Shown: positions 18,471 to 31,130 of the stretch, in pieces
Position numbering within the stretch: position 1 is the stretch's first letter
Layout: each line of letters opens with the position of its first letter
Assembly: GCA_964034945.1 (NCBI GenBank)
Contig: OZ035962.1
Coordinates: 36,173,943 to 36,237,942 of the forward strand
Length of the DNA stretch: 64,000 nt
Direction: 5' to 3'
DNA from: Chrysopilus asiliformis
Lineage: Eukaryota; Arthropoda; Insecta; Diptera; Rhagionidae
Notes under the pieces: generated by a model
Databases searched by the model: none
Told to the model about the DNA's origin: nothing
What the model saw: the letters and a program-made list of their open reading frames with translations, nothing else
Translations under genes and position numbers: made by a program

Positions 18471-21008
18471 GGGACGGAGGTTATACTGTGCTAAAATCAG
18501 CACCGTTTTTTTTAGTATTCCACACAGTTTTAAGTGTATTCCCACACAGTTTCTTTTGGATTGGCTGTCAAAAGTCTTTCGAAAGTGTGAAAAATCGCCT
18601 CTTTGCCCATTTCTGCTCTATAGCATATCCGAAAATCATTCAAATCGTCGGAGAGCGACCCCTGAGTATCTTTGGTTGAAAGTCAAAAATATATTCAGAG
18701 GTTAAAACCGAACTAATATCCTGGCAGAGGTTAAAGGATGTTTGAAAATATTAAGAAAATTAAGCCAAGAAACCAATTTATAAGAAGCAAAAAAGTCTAA
18801 TTAAATTTTCAAAACTTTAGAAGTAAATTAGCCATTCGTGAAATATTCACAATACCCATTTTTCACGAGTTATTTAATTTGATTATTGTTCATCAAACTA
18901 TACTTGCAATTAGAAGGTTCAGAAAACGTGTAAGTAAAATGTCATCTCACTGTTAAATGGACAAAGCTGTGTTTTCTAATCCTGCAGAGGAAAATTATTT
19001 CAAATTTGAATTTTGTTTTCAAAAACTCTTGTGGTTACCAACTGATAAACTTATTTCACACCCCTGAGCAGCAAACATGCGCTGATACCACCCTTATATT
19101 ATTTGACCCATTCAAACTTTTCCAAAGGATAAATATATGGAAAGCTCACAAAAAGCTCTCGCTAACATTATCCTAGCTGTGCGAAAACTCTCCTTGAATT
19201 AACCATGCACAAAAGCAATTTATTCGTATCGAGGTCCTGACGTTTTTAAGATTTTGTACCATAGAAATTTTCACACAATGTTGTTACAAAGAGATTTTTA
19301 ATTTAAACAATTATAAAACGCGACAACAGTGACACGCGCTAGTCTTGGCTATGGTATTAAACATTCCAGCGACAAAGTGCGAATTGATAGCGAAGCGATA
19401 GCCCGTAGAAAGAACATTGGCCGTGGAATAGTCTCAGGGCGCCGGTCGGATCTGGAGTATCGGGAAAACGTCTCCTCGTATGGTGGCGAGTCTTTAATTT
19501 TCAAGTGTCAGTGAAAAATCATTAAATAAAAATCTTATTCCCAAATGCAATTTGGAAAATACTTCGACTATTACAGTGCCCTTAATATTTTTAAAATAAC
19601 TACGAATTTAGCTTGATCAAGTGCAAGGGTTGGGTCTGACATACGCAGTGCTTAGCCGACAAATTGTTTATTTAAAAAAATTTATAAGATAAGCAAGTGT
19701 AAACTTCATTTTACAAAAAAAAAGTGCTTATACTAACTAATCGTAAATAGACGTACTTGAGCTAACATCACTCAAAGGAATATTTTCAACATAAAGGAGT
19801 ATAGCTGGATTCGTAGAGCCGGCAGAATATCAAACAAAACATCGATTTTGCTGGAACTTTTTAATTGGACTATGCTTTACCATCACTTTCTAGGTTGAAC
19901 TGAACCCATTTGTAATATACAATCTAAATGAGATACACGGCGTGAGCAGAAAACACCACATACCAACCTAATCAGTAAATATTTACTTGTATGTTATCAT
20001 CTTGCAGAATTATTATTATTTTCAAAAACCGAAGAAAATTTGAAAGAAAATCGTCTTACTGTCTGAAACGATGTCTCGATCTAATTAATGATGATAATGT
20101 TCGTCTACGTCTCTATCGCTTCGTCTCTATTCGCCTTAGTTCGACTCGTATAAGACTGTCTTGACTGTCTGAAGTAACTTCATTATTCTTTAGCTCTTCT
20201 GCCTCTTATCCAAGTTCTACTATCACGCCGCAATAAGAATAAGTCGCATAAGCTTCAAATAATAACAACAACAATATTCATAAAATAAAAAAAGTTATAG
20301 TGAAAATAATGGGAGGAAAAGAAATAGAACACAAAACATGCCTATTCATAAGCTTTAGCTAGATATTTAGTTTAAGTATATGAAATGAGTTATTGCTGAT
20401 ATGATGAGTCATATTGCATAAAAATATTATTTTCGTAACATCTATGATCTAATTTATTTTTGATTGCATTTAAATTAACTTATCTTTAAAACACCTAAAT
20501 TTCGTGTTCAGTCAAATCGTTTTTATCCGAAATAATAAGGGAAATCAATTAAAATATTTTCAAGCTATACAGATAAATTTATAATATAAAATAGGTATAA
20601 CTTCTTGGGCTATCCATACCAGCTCAGTTCTCTACTTTACAACCCCTATGCCATTTTCGCTGTCAAGTCGAATTTCTTAACAAATTAAACTAACAATTGC
20701 ATTAGCTAAAGTGTTTGCTTTGCCACCTATTAACGTCGAGTCCATTCCTTTTACTTTCCTCTGCTATAGAAGGAAGTATTATATTCATGACGGAGACCGA
20801 CTGGAGAAAGGGGCAGAAAGAAACTTTCTTATCTGTACGAAATCCGTTTCAGGCAAGATTATGAGGATGCTTCTGTCTGTGGTCTATCCGTTTTACATAT
20901 CTTAAACAACTTGAGAACGCGTTGAGCTAGCGACTTGAAATTTCTTGTAAATGGGTTTTACGACAATCGTACTTTTCTATCAACTTCTGGAAAAGTAAAA
21001 GTTAGCTA
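18471..21008. other. Spacer without supported gene
   Basis: AT-rich. A GC-richer open stretch at 19329-19514 lacks an ATG start and was not accepted as a gene. Near 20920-20960 a GCGTTGAGCTAGCGACTTGA segment is a diverged INE-like fragment. Confidence 0.35.
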
Positions 21009-21757
21009 AAGAGTCTTCAATAAGGCCACTCGATTTTTAAATGTAAATAAAACTTGTGTGTGAGAAATCCCCTCATTTATTTTAAAGAATATTTTTTATG
21101 GCAGTATAGAATAGACCGTCGTTCAAAGGCAGACATTTGAACGACACATTATATTCCATACTTAATGCCATAAAATGCTTGGTAACACGTACTCGGCAGG
21201 TCCAATTTTCGATGACTTTTTCGCATAAATCTCGCTGAATTTGCTGAATGTCGTTCGTTATGTTGGCTTTGAGGGCATCAATTGTTTGCGGTTTATTCAC
21301 ATACACCTGCTATTTAAGATAGCCCCAAAGGAAGAAGTCTAAAGTAGTTAAATCGCACGATCTCGGCGGCCAGTTTACGTCGCCGCCGCACGAGATAACC
21401 ATGCCCTGATATCGCTCGTGCGGAATGTCCATCATGACATGCGCTGTGTGGCATGTAGCGCCGTCCTGTTGTAACCACATGTTGTCGGTATGGGTATCCA
21501 TATCATCCAGTTTAGGCCACAAGAAGTTACTTATCATCGATCTATAGCGCTCGCCATCGACGGTTATGGCAATGCCCGTTTCAATGCAGAAGTACGGACC
21601 GATGATTCCGCCAGACCAAAATCCGCACCAACAGCAACTTTCTCGGGATGCATTTGGTGCTGGTGTATCTCGTGTGGATTGGTATCGCCCCAAATCTGAC
21701 AATTTTGCTTATTCACATATCCATTCATCAAAAAAAGGCATGTCTCTGTTAGATTAA
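21009..21757 (-). pseudogene. mariner (DD41D-like) transposase, 3' half
   Basis: On the minus strand this reads NKQNCQIWG, CGFWSGGIIGPYF, WLQQDGATCHTAHVMMD, then CDLTTLDFFLWGYLK and YVNKPQTIDALKANI. Forty-one residues separate the Asp of QQDGATCH from the Asp of TTLDFF, as in DD41D (rosa-type) mariners. At least two frame breaks occur, including a stop after WGYLK. The 3' terminal repeat reaches TA at 21007. The element is truncated near the FSDE region, so the first catalytic Asp is missing. Confidence 0.88.
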
Positions 21758-22009
21758 CCCATTATAATCGTTTCAAACTAATTAATCGTCTCCGGTATCG
21801 AAAGGTTTAAACGCTAAAAAGCCGATTAATATAGATACCCTACTGCAGTTGCCATAGCTAGAAATTACAATTTTGCCCTTTTTGAACATATTTTTACCTA
21901 TTGCTATCTCACAAACTTTCGCGAAGAATTTCTCTTTATTGATATTTTTACAAATTCAATTGTATTAAATTGCAACGTGAGAAAGCAAAAAAAAGTCAGT
22001 TGCTGCATT

Positions 22010-22350
22010 TACACTTGCATTTTAATTTCCGTCTCCACATCCTATCTGTCCGTGGTGAATACGATACCTTTCCAAGCGATTGAGCTAGAGATCAGAAATT
22101 TTGCACAGATAAATATCTCTTTAATGGGGAAAATCGCACTATTTCTTCCCCCTTCCCATATACAATTGAAATAGTTTTTAGCGATTTTTTTAAAAACGGG
22201 ATTTTACACAACTCTTACATACATCAAAATTCAATCGGACCAGTGTTTCTCCTCTATACTTATGCATACAAATGGGAAAATTTCTTTTAACGTTTGGTCT
22301 GTTCGAATATAGATTGTGCGACGTTTGCCTTTTGGCAATGTAGTTTTTCT
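22010..22350 (+). mobile_element. Diverged INE-like repeat
   Basis: The order CTGTCCG tract, CGATTGAGCTAGAGATC, TTTTGCACAGAT and ACATCAAAATTCAATCGG parallels the repeat at 7673-8245 but is strongly diverged. A relative lies near 46530-46700. Confidence 0.45.
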
Positions 22351-22539
22351 TATATTTCGTTATACAATATACCAACTAACAGATAAACATTTTGTGTAAA
22401 TCGATCAGCTATATTGCAGTCTTTTATCAGCAGCCACAAAATTAGAAATGCCGAAAATCAATGAAAAATGAAAACTGATTGAAATATGGGCACAAAATCA
22501 CACAAAAAAAAATCTGAGCAGCCGATTTTTCAAAGTTAT

Positions 22540-22671
22540 CGAAATTTTCGTACTTGACATTTGCGTTATTTTACGAGGTTATTCGCACACCAAAGCCGTC
22601 GCGTAAATTTACGCAATTTGGTATGCGAACAGCCTCGTAAAATAACGCAAATGTCAAATACGAAATTTTCG
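22540..22671. repeat. Foldback with 52-bp arms
   Basis: 22540-22591 pairs with 22620-22671 with few mismatches. The arms contain TTGCGTTATTTTACGAGG. The loop itself holds TAAATTTACG self-complementarity. It looks like a small MITE or extruded hairpin. Confidence 0.8.
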
Positions 22672-23967
22672 TAAAATGGGTTTTCCATGCAAACTTTGAC
22701 AGTTAATTTACGAGGTGGCAAATTTACGCAGTTTAACCGGTAATTTTTGCGGTTCGCAGAAACGATTTTATTTGGAAGTTAAAACGCATTTTTGTATTTT
22801 GCAATAGGTCGCAGATATTTTGAGGTGCTCTAAATAAAAGCGTAGTTTGAGTATATTTGTTTGTACCATTAAGTCATCGCTTAACAATGACTGCTTTGAG
22901 CGGAAAGTATTGTACATTTGCCAATGTTCGTTGTGTACATTAATTTTCTAAATTCTCGTTAATTTTGTTATCCGAATATCATTCCTCCCATAATTTATTA
23001 ACTGGAAACCCGATATGAATAACCATATAATGCATATCAATTTCAGAAGTATGTATAAAAGTTGTACCAGACAAATAAGTAAATAACAATTGGCGTAACA
23101 ACGCCTTCAGGCTCCAAGATAATAAAAAAATCATCTGGAAAATTCAAAATAGTCTTTTTACCGCGATGTGTGGACAGTAATACGTGACGAAGGCAATCTG
23201 TGGAAAGCCAAAACACTCCATATGGCATGGATATTTTCTATATATAATGAATATTAGTAATAAGTCCATCCGTGTATTATCAAATATGTTTCTTTTCGTA
23301 TAAGTAAGCACTCGTCTTAATATGGTCGAAAATATTTAATTCTTATCATTCTTTTGTAGCATTTTAAGTTTGATTGACAAAATCAAAAATACCAAAAAAT
23401 ATTTTTTATATAAAAATATGATTTTGTTGACGAAAAATCACATATTAACAGTCCCGGCAGTGGCTCCAAAGAAGAGACAGAGCCCCATTAAAAACACCCT
23501 TGAGTCGTAGTGACTTCACAGTCCTTAATATAAGGTTTCGCAACGTTCCAACCACTTGATTTGGATATTACAATGTAATTAAACTGATGTTTTTTTAAGG
23601 TGCCAAAAGCGTTCCGAAAAGCATGTTTTGGGTATCGTATAGCAACAAAATCTACAATTTTGTACTTGGCAAACACCTCCTAGAACTACAACATGTTTTA
23701 CACTACATGGAACATCGCAAAAGAATTATTCTTTCTCGCTAATAAAAAAAAAAATTTTGCGAAACAGGAACATCGCAAAGGAATTATTCTTTCGCGCTAA
23801 TCCTGTTGACAGGAGTTTTCATGCCTTCCATTGTTTATAAACTTATCTCGAAATATCTCGATAACGGTAAAAGATATCGATTTAATTTAGAAGATTTCAA
23901 TACATTTAATTCTGCTTCTAGCTTTTTTTTTTCAAAAAACCGTAGTTTGCAACCAATTCGCAAAAAT
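22672..23967. other. Spacer without recognisable gene
   Basis: AT-rich. The motif GAACATCGCAAA(A/G)GAATTATTC occurs twice near 23707 and 23768, a short tandem-type duplication. Nothing else is supported. Confidence 0.35.
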
Positions 23968-24510
23968 CCCCGTATGGTGAAACCAAAGGGTATATTAACT
24001 TTGCCTTACCGTTTGTAACGCCAAGATCCCGCCATCACACAAAAGAATGAATTACACCAATGTGTTTAGAATGATAGAAATAATTAATTTTTGCATGTCC
24101 GTCCGTCCGTCTCCGTCTGTCTGTGGCGCGGATTGCGGGCGCACGGATTGAGCTAGAGACTTGAAATTTTGCGCAGATCCGTTTTTTGTAAAATGCGAGG
24201 CTAAGTTCGTTCATGGGCAAAAATGGACCATTAGGGGAGGTACACCCCATACGAACGAAAACGGTTTTTGTGAATATCTTATTAAAAAAGTGCCAGAACA
24301 AAAGTTTTTTAGGATATGATTCTACATAAAACTCCCATACATCAAAATTCCATTGGAATAAATTTTAAAAAATCTTATTGAAAAGTTTGACTTCAAAGTG
24401 AAATTTTTATACAACTGTTCGCCGTTCACTTAAACTTTGAACAATGCCATATAACCATACGGGTTTTCAATAATTGCCAGATTGGCAATTATAGCTTTTG
24501 TTATGTTTAA
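23968..24510 (+). mobile_element. INE-1/DINE-like repeat, copy 2
   Basis: Same layout as 7673-8245: CCGTATGGTGAAACCAAAGG, a shorter GTCCGTCCGT tract near 24097-24122, GATTGAGCTAGAGACTTGAA, then ACCATACGGG and the ATTGCCAGATTGGCAAT stem-loop. Most of the body aligns closely to copy 1. Confidence 0.65.
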
Positions 24511-24605
24511 TTGATAGTGACAATATCTCGATAACAATAAAATATAGCGGATAGCGGTAAAAGACAAAATTGTGGCAAACATTATTTCCTCCAATTCATA
24601 TTATA

Positions 24606-25539
24606 AAGGGTGGTTAAATTTTAAGGGCCGATGTTGAGTGTGAACCACACCTAAACGTCAAGTTTTTTTCTGCATTTCATTTGACATTTCTCAATTTCAG
24701 ACTAACTCAATTTGAACCATGGAAAGATACACAATCGAGCAACGCGTTAAAGTTATTCAGGCTTATTATGAAAATGGGCGTTCAAATCAAAATACATATC
24801 GTGCACTTCGTGATTTTTTCGGTCAATTTAATCGTCCAAATGTGCGTACAATCGGAAAAATCGTGCAAAAATTTGAGCAAACCGGGTCTGTAGGAGATGT
24901 GAAAACACCAGTGCATGCTCGTACAGCTCGTACTGCAGAAAATATTGCTGCTGTTCGCGATAGTGTGGCTGAAGAGCCGTCCACCTCAACTCGTCGTCGT
25001 GCCCAACAATTGCACCTCCCACGCTCGTCGTTGATGAACATTATGCATAAAGACTTGCATTTACACGCTTACAAGGTGCAATTGACTCAAGAACTAAAGC
25101 CTCTTGACCATTTCAAGCGTCGTCAATGGTCAGAATGGTGGCAAGAAATGGCAACAGTGGATGATCAATTTTCGAAGAAAATCATCTTCAGTGATGAGTC
25201 ACATTTTCACCTCAGTGGATTCGTCAATAAGCAGAACAGCCGCATTTGGGCGAATGATAATCCAAGAGTGATTGTCGAAAAACCAATGCACCCACAAAGA
25301 GTGACTGTTTGGTGCGGTTTATGGGCTGGCGGCACGAAGTGCACGATATGCATTTTGATTTGAACGCCCATTTTCATAATAAGCCTGAATAACTTTAACG
25401 CGTTGCTCGATTGTGTATCTTTCCATGGTTCAAATTGAGTTAGTCTGAAATTGAGAAATGTCAAATGAAATGCAGAAAAAAACTTGACGTTTAGGTGTGG
25501 TTCACATTCAACATCGGCCCTTAAAATTTAACCACCCTT
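24606..25539 (+). mobile_element. mariner with 207-bp palindromic ends (one-ended duplication)
   Basis: TA flanks both ends (24604-24605, 25540-25541). The outer sequence AAGGGTGGTTAAATTTTAAG at the left is mirrored at the right. Normal mariner terminal repeats are short. Here the mirrored arm (24606-24812 and 25333-25539) also takes in the leader and the first roughly 30 transposase codons. The 3' half of the gene and the true 3' end are absent, replaced by an inverted copy of the 5' end. Confidence 0.93.
24719..25363 (+). pseudogene. mariner transposase, N-terminal part
   Basis: The ATG at 24719 starts MERYTIEQRVKVIQAYYENG, a helix-turn-helix DNA-binding region, followed by TVWCGLWAGG after about 200 codons. 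The first catalytic Asp is visible in FSDESHFHL. The reading frame is clean up to the point where the inverted 5' copy begins (25333); it then runs antisense into the palindrome and stops. The second and third catalytic residues are missing, so the product is inactive. Confidence 0.9.
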
Positions 25540-25559
25540 TACATTGAACCACTAAAAAC

Positions 25560-25960
25560 CGGCTATTTTTCGAAATAATCGCAAAAAACTATTTTTTTTT
25601 TATATAACGGTATATATTGAATACGGCTTGAGATACGCAGTTATAGTGAGAGACAAAAATGTAGAAAATTTTATAGTCTCTAAGTTTTGTCATACATAAG
25701 ACTATTGAAAAACGCGTAGTTTAATAGTAAGTAAAAAAACCAAAATCCGATTTTTAAAAAGCCGCCATATTGGTTACTTGTAGGACCGTCCTATTCCAAG
25801 ATCAAGCATCCTTGTAAAGTTTCATGGCTCTAGCTCTAGTAGTTTTTGAGAAATATTGTACACAGACTAACAGACTAACTCACTAACAGATTAACAGAAA
25901 GACATTTTTGTAATAATGCTCTTATCGACTCAGGAGTGGTCGGGAAATGTTTTTAGGCAA
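25560..25960 (+). repeat. Dispersed repeat with ACTAACAG tract, copy 1
   Basis: It shares an ordered set of blocks with 63757-64000: GCTATTTTTCGA, AACGCGTAGTTT, TTTTTAAAAAGCCGC and GGATCGTCC-type. It ends in repeated CAGACTAACAGACTAACTC. An INE-like layout is possible. Confidence 0.55.
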
Positions 25961-26247
25961 AATTAAAAGATCGAGATAAAATTAAAACCTATTCTAAAAT
26001 CTGTCAAAATTTATAATTAACTAAACAAAAATAAAATATAAATAAAAAAAAATTACAAAATCAAACTAAAATTTTATAATCCACCGATTGCATAATTTTT
26101 CTATTTTTTATGTTGAGGATTTTCTTTGCCGTTTATTAGACATTTATATGCCATTATTATCGAGGGATTCTATTTTGCTATGGATCTTTTTAGACTTTTG
26201 TGAGTCTACTCACATGCATTTTTATACAGATTTATAAGAGTTTTGTA

Positions 26248-26804
26248 AAGGGTCTTTCAACAAGGACATAACAATTTTGTATTTTAATAAAAACGCATCC
26301 TAAAACTTTTTTTATTATCTGGCAATGCTAAAACGTCAAGGTTTACATTTTTATCATGGTGAAGTTCACGAACGAGCAACGTTTGGAAATTATTAAAACT
26401 TACTACCGAAATTCTAAGTCGGTGGTCGCAATCGTGTAATCTCGAGAAATGGTCCGGTCGAATGGCCACCTCGCTTATGCGATTTAACGCCGTTGGATTT
26501 CTTTTTATGGGGTTATGTTAAGTCGTTGGTTTATGCCAACAAGCCAACAACGTTAGAGGAGCTCAGGAACAATATCGAACGCGAATTTGCCAACGTTCCG
26601 ACCGATATGTGTGGAAGAGTGGTGGAAAATTGGCTCCAAAGAATCAATCAGCAAACGTGCTTGCGGTGGCCATATGAACGACATCGAATTTCATACTTAA
26701 ATGTAACATGTCCACTACACCTGGAATAAATTTCAGCCCGATATCTCAATTATTCTGTGTTTTATTTAAATACAAAATTGTTATGTCCTTGTTGAAAGAC
26801 CCGA
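26248..26804 (+). mobile_element. Internally deleted mariner, 557 bp
   Basis: Termini AAGGGTCTTTCAACAAGGAC and the matching right end are flanked by TA. A start codon near 26356 opens MVKFTNEQRLEIIKTYYRNS. After about 30 codons the sequence jumps to the C-terminal part (LCDLTPLDFFLWGYVKSL, YANKPTTLEELRNNI; 26493-26729). The DNA-binding start and the tail remain, and the middle, including two catalytic Asp, is lost. Confidence 0.9.
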
Positions 26805-28706
26805 TATTATTCAACATATCTATGGAAATTTGTCTAATTGTTTTATATTATTTGTTTATTTTTGAAGATTTTTGAATAGATTTAATTATTTTTTTATTTT
26901 CAATCTTTATTTTTTACTTAGTTTATAAAGAGGATAGCTTAATCTATGGGGTTGTTTATTTTCTTTCTTAACTTTCTTAATAAATTAGTTTCTTTCTTAA
27001 TAAATCAATCCTTCAGATTTTCTTCATCGCTTATAGGTTTTCTATGAACATAGGCCGAAAAATTTAACAGAAAACAAATTTCTCATGCACTATATCCACG
27101 GCAAACAAGGAAATATAGAAAATAATGTTAAATATGTATGAAAGTTTTACTCTATATCATTTGAGATGTCGTGGATGGTAGGGCAAACTAGAATTAACAA
27201 TGATGGAAAAAAGTAGATATAGTGCAAAAACGGCCGTAAATATCTCGGAAACGGTTATCGATAGGAAAAAACCGATAGCAAATTTGAAAAGAACATAATT
27301 GAATTACAATAAATCTACTCTTAACGCCAAAAACACGAAAATGGCGTATCGGTTAAACAAGGATTCAGCCGACGAACTGTTTAAACTGTTACGTAAGTCT
27401 ACTAGGTGTATTGGGGGCAAAAATTGAAAAACCAGTTCCCTGGTATCGATCTGGCAGCCTAATAATCTATTACGATTAATTATTATCTGCGATTTTCTGC
27501 TTATGCTAACATAATTTCCGTATAATTAGCATACCCGACCAGCCTAGTCAGCGACTTTATTAGGTACCATGTGTCGTTAGGCTTTTATGCACGAAATTAT
27601 CAATTTTCTCTGTTAGAATTTTGTTCTTGTAATTTTCTATTTTGGGAACACCGCCAATATCTGCTTAAAGTCTATAAACCTGTCGACAAACAAATTTTTA
27701 TAGCACGTTGGCTTTTGTCAAGGATTATGAAAATAACGTTGAGCATGGAAAAAACCCCGGTAAAAATATCAAAAGTACGATCCGTATCAATTTCAATCAT
27801 GACATGCCGATGATGATTATCCTTTTTGAGAACTCCGTGACATTTATGGTACCAACCTTTCACAAGTATTTTTCAAATCTCCCCGTTTTGCCAAAATAGC
27901 ATATCAATCAAATTGAATGGCTTCAAGGCTTACCCTTCAACAGAGGGTACCAAGTTCAACTCTTTCGTTTGCCGCTAATCAAAAAAAAGGTCATTTTTAC
28001 TCATTTAAAAAGGCAACAAACCAAGCATATTGGTTTGACCAACACAAGCAGAGATTCTCATGTTTTATATTCAATACAATCCCATGAATACTCGTAATTT
28101 GAAGTAAAACCGAAGGAGCACAATTGGCAAGACTCCCTATGCCAAAACAAACTGTAGTTAACTCCTGTGACTTCTCGGGATTTAGAAAACGAAACACCAT
28201 TCCACCGACTCAAGTAATCCAATTTTTTTCAGGCACTACAACAAAATTGCCGTAGAAGTTTGCACGAAAAGTTGTTTAGCTTTTCTTATTCCCATTTGCG
28301 TTGTACCTGGTGTTTACTACACAACATTTTATCGATTTTTCTTATAATGCCTCACAAGACGAAAATGGAAAATATTCAGGGCTAGAATAATAGTGTGCAA
28401 GTTATTAGTATTTTCTTTTTTTAAAACAAAAAAAATCTTAACATCCTTTTCAAAAAAATCAGAGCCCAATAAAACATATTTCAGTTTAATATTTTTTTGG
28501 AGTAAAAAACTTTAAAGTAAAAAACTTTACTTGAAGTAAAAAAAGTTGAATCAGATATTGCGGAACAAAACCTAGAATAGTTAGTTATATATGATATATA
28601 TTAGTATTAAATATAAAAAAGTGACAATCGGAACACTGTAATAAATGAGTTGAAAAAATTACTCTAAAAGTGAAGTAAATTCATTGTAAAATTACGTTTC
28701 AGTTAA
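26805..28706. other. Spacer without recognisable gene
   Basis: AT-rich. No ORF with family resemblance, no terminal-repeat pair and no RNA gene recognised. AAAACTTTA-type near-tandem blocks lie at about 28505-28545. Confidence 0.35.
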
Positions 28707-29064
28707 TAAACATAATAATTGCCAATCTGGCAATTGTTCTTGCACTTTTTTGATCAGATGCACCGTTTTTGAGATATTCGCAAAAAACGTTTTCATTCGT
28801 ACCCCCCCTAATTGTCGATTTTAGCCCATTAACGAACTTAGCCTTGCATTTTACGAAAAACTAATCTGCGTAAAATTTCAAGTCTCTAGCTCAATCCGTG
28901 GGCCCACAATCTGCGCCACAGACGGACGGACGGATATACAATATTCAATTTTTTTTATCATTCTAAACACACTGGTGTAATTCCTTTTTGTGTGTGATGA
29001 CGGGATCTTGGCGTTACAAACGGTAAGGCAAAGTTAATATACCCTTTGGTTTCACCATACAGGT
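28707..29064 (-). mobile_element. INE-1/DINE-like repeat, copy 3 (inverted, shorter)
   Basis: Reverse complement of the 7673-8245 family: GCCAATCTGGCAAT stem-loop at the left, a short GACGGACGGACGG tract at 28921-28933, and CCCTTTGGTTTCACCATAC at the right. It lacks about 200 bp of the long copies between the AAAACGG block and the 3' stem-loop. Confidence 0.65.
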
Positions 29065-29089
29065 AAAAAAATACACCAAAAAGTCGTAA

Positions 29090-29890
29090 TGTTTGGTTTT
29101 CCGCATTCTTGTCGTAAGATTATGCCAAATGGTTTAAATATACCCCAAAAACAATCTTTTTAAAAAAGGTTTTATTTAAAACAAATGCACTGAAAAGAAA
29201 AAAATAATTTTTTAGGCGCTATGTATCAGAAATAAAAGCGAGAAAAATATTTATTTTATATTTTATGCTTTATCTCGCTTTATTTCTGTTACATAGTGCC
29301 CAAAAAAATTTTTTTTCTTTTTTAATGCATTCTTTTTAGTCATTTCGTATGGGATTAGTATGACTAAAAATCTAAAATTAATAGGGTAATCACATTATCC
29401 TAACCGACTTCTTAACGTCAGAATTGGGTTCAATTACCCCAAAAATCTTCAGATGAATTTGAGGCAAGAGATAATAACGTCATCCTTACAGGACCTTCCG
29501 TTATCTTTATTGACGTTTTAATGCCAGAATCTAAAAACCCCCATAATTGATTTTTCCGGAAAATTTGAGAAAAAGGATAATCACGTTATCCTTTCAGGAC
29601 CCTCTCTTATCCTTACAAGGACGAAGTAGGGAAAATATTATATTGACATATAACATTTTCTCTACTTCGTCCTTGTAAGGGTAAGGGAAGGCATGTCTGC
29701 AAAATACTTACGTATGCGTAAAAAAATTCAAGTCAATCTGATAAGTGGGTCAAAATTGGATTGCAAGGATTGAATCTGACAGACAAACAGACAGACACGA
29801 ACGCAAGCTAAATAAAAGCTTTTAAAAAGGAGGTTTACGTAAACTACTACGCACTCTAAAAACTTTTACACTTAGTGGGTAAATTTACAT
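29090..29890 (+). repeat. Dispersed repeat related to the one hosting the Tc1 at 58685
   Basis: It shares ordered blocks with 58160-58684 plus 60237-60400: a CAGAAATAAAAGCGAG hairpin near 29225-29290, GGATTAGTATGAC, GTGGGTCAAAATT, a CAGACAAACAGACAGACA tract, then GCAAGCTAAATA and AAGCTTTTAAAAAG. The layout resembles INE-type elements. No coding is seen. Confidence 0.6.
29611..29680. repeat. Hairpin with 26-bp arms
   Basis: CCTTACAAGGACGAAGTAGG at 29611 pairs with its inverse ending at 29680 (25 of 26 bases) around an 18-base AT loop. A GGATAA/TTATCC-rich region surrounds it. Confidence 0.8.
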
Positions 29891-29954
29891 CACATCATGC
29901 GTAACATATATTCAGCGGGGAAGACTATTCACGTTTAGAGTTCCCTCATCGAAC

Positions 29955-30040
29955 TGACCGAGTGGCGCAATTAGATAACTACTAGCATCTACTAGTCTTG
30001 GAAGCGTGAAGTTAGATATTCGAACCCTGACCAAAGCAGA
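29955..30040 (+). other. tRNA-like Pol III promoter remnant
   Basis: TGGCGCAATTAGA resembles a tRNA A box, and GATATTCGAACCC, 50 bases on, resembles a B box. T-stem and acceptor pairing fail, so this is not a functional tRNA. It could be a tRNA-derived SINE head or tRNA pseudogene. Confidence 0.3.
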
Positions 30041-30070
30041 AAATTTACAACACTTATCATAAACTCAATG

Positions 30071-30560
30071 AGGGTATTCACAATCCTCTTTTAATTTTCG
30101 GTATTCGGTATTTTCGGTAATATTAAAAGACTGAAAATATTCTGCTGTGAACATCCCACAGCACAGATTTGAGAACAGCGCTTTTATTTGATACGTGACC
30201 AAATCATGAACTGCGAATTTGATTGTAAAATATGTCACATACCTTTAAATCCATGTTTAATGTATTCTTTTGAATTTCTATTGTGGCAACGGCTATCAAC
30301 ATTGAAAAAAATTGCAGTCCGATGAGATAACCAGCGAGAAAATTTGACAACTAAAAACATTACTAGCGCCACCCGCGGTTGATTCTTGATACCGAATACC
30401 CGGGCCGAAAAACACGACTCAAGGCATGTATACAATTACCGAATCCGGTAATTCATTTTTACATGAACCAAGTTACCGTCTCGGTAAAAATCTGTTAAAT
30501 TTGACTGAATTACCGAGCGGTAAATTTACCCGCAATTTAAAAGACGACTGTGAATACCCT
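30071..30560. mobile_element. MITE with AGGGTATTCACA ends, 490 bp
   Basis: AGGGTATTCACAATCCTCTT at the left faces an inverse match ending TGTGAATACCCT at the right (about 22 of 24). Inner ACCGAATACC/GGTATTCGGT motifs repeat in both orientations. No coding and no clear target duplication. Confidence 0.65.
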
Positions 30561-31130
30561 GAATATAAAATTTTATAAATAAAGATCGATAATAGAGACT
30601 TTGGCTTTTGTATATATATTATATATATATAATAATTACTGGTATTAATAACACAATATCTACAACAAAAATTTAAAAAAAAAATAGACTGTATGATATA
30701 GGGGTTGTGACTTTCGTTTATATGCTTTTAATTATGATAAATAAATATTAAAATTCAAAATTTAAAGAAAAATACTTTTTTTTCAGCATATACAAAATAG
30801 CAGTGTTAAAATTACTGAAAACAAAAAGGAAAATGCAATGTCGGAAGTTTGATAATAGCTACACAAATACTGGTAAGCACTTTTACCAATGGACGACAAT
30901 ACATAAAGGTCAGCATATTGCGATGAAAAAAGTTTCACACAACTTTTGTTGCCTGAACAACGAATTTTGATATGAAAAGTATAAGTGCAAATCGTTAATA
31001 CCACAAAATTTTAGATAATTTATATTGTTTTTTTTTTTTGCAGAATTGGAAACTGTAAACTAAGTCTAAATTTAGAGCTTTTAGCCAGAATATTTCAAGG
31101 TGTATACGCTGAACTAATAAGATATAAAAT

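Noticed and set aside
19329..19514. GC-richer 61-codon open stretch
   Set aside because: No ATG, no clear splice sites and no recognised domain. Could be an isolated exon, but the support is too weak.
27571..28200. Cluster of 60-80-codon ORFs in the Faa-wit spacer
   Set aside because: Overlapping frames on both strands without motifs, as expected by chance in such DNA.
29955..30040. Functional tRNA gene
   Set aside because: A- and B-box-like motifs are present, but T-arm and acceptor stems do not pair. Kept only as a low-confidence tRNA-like remnant.
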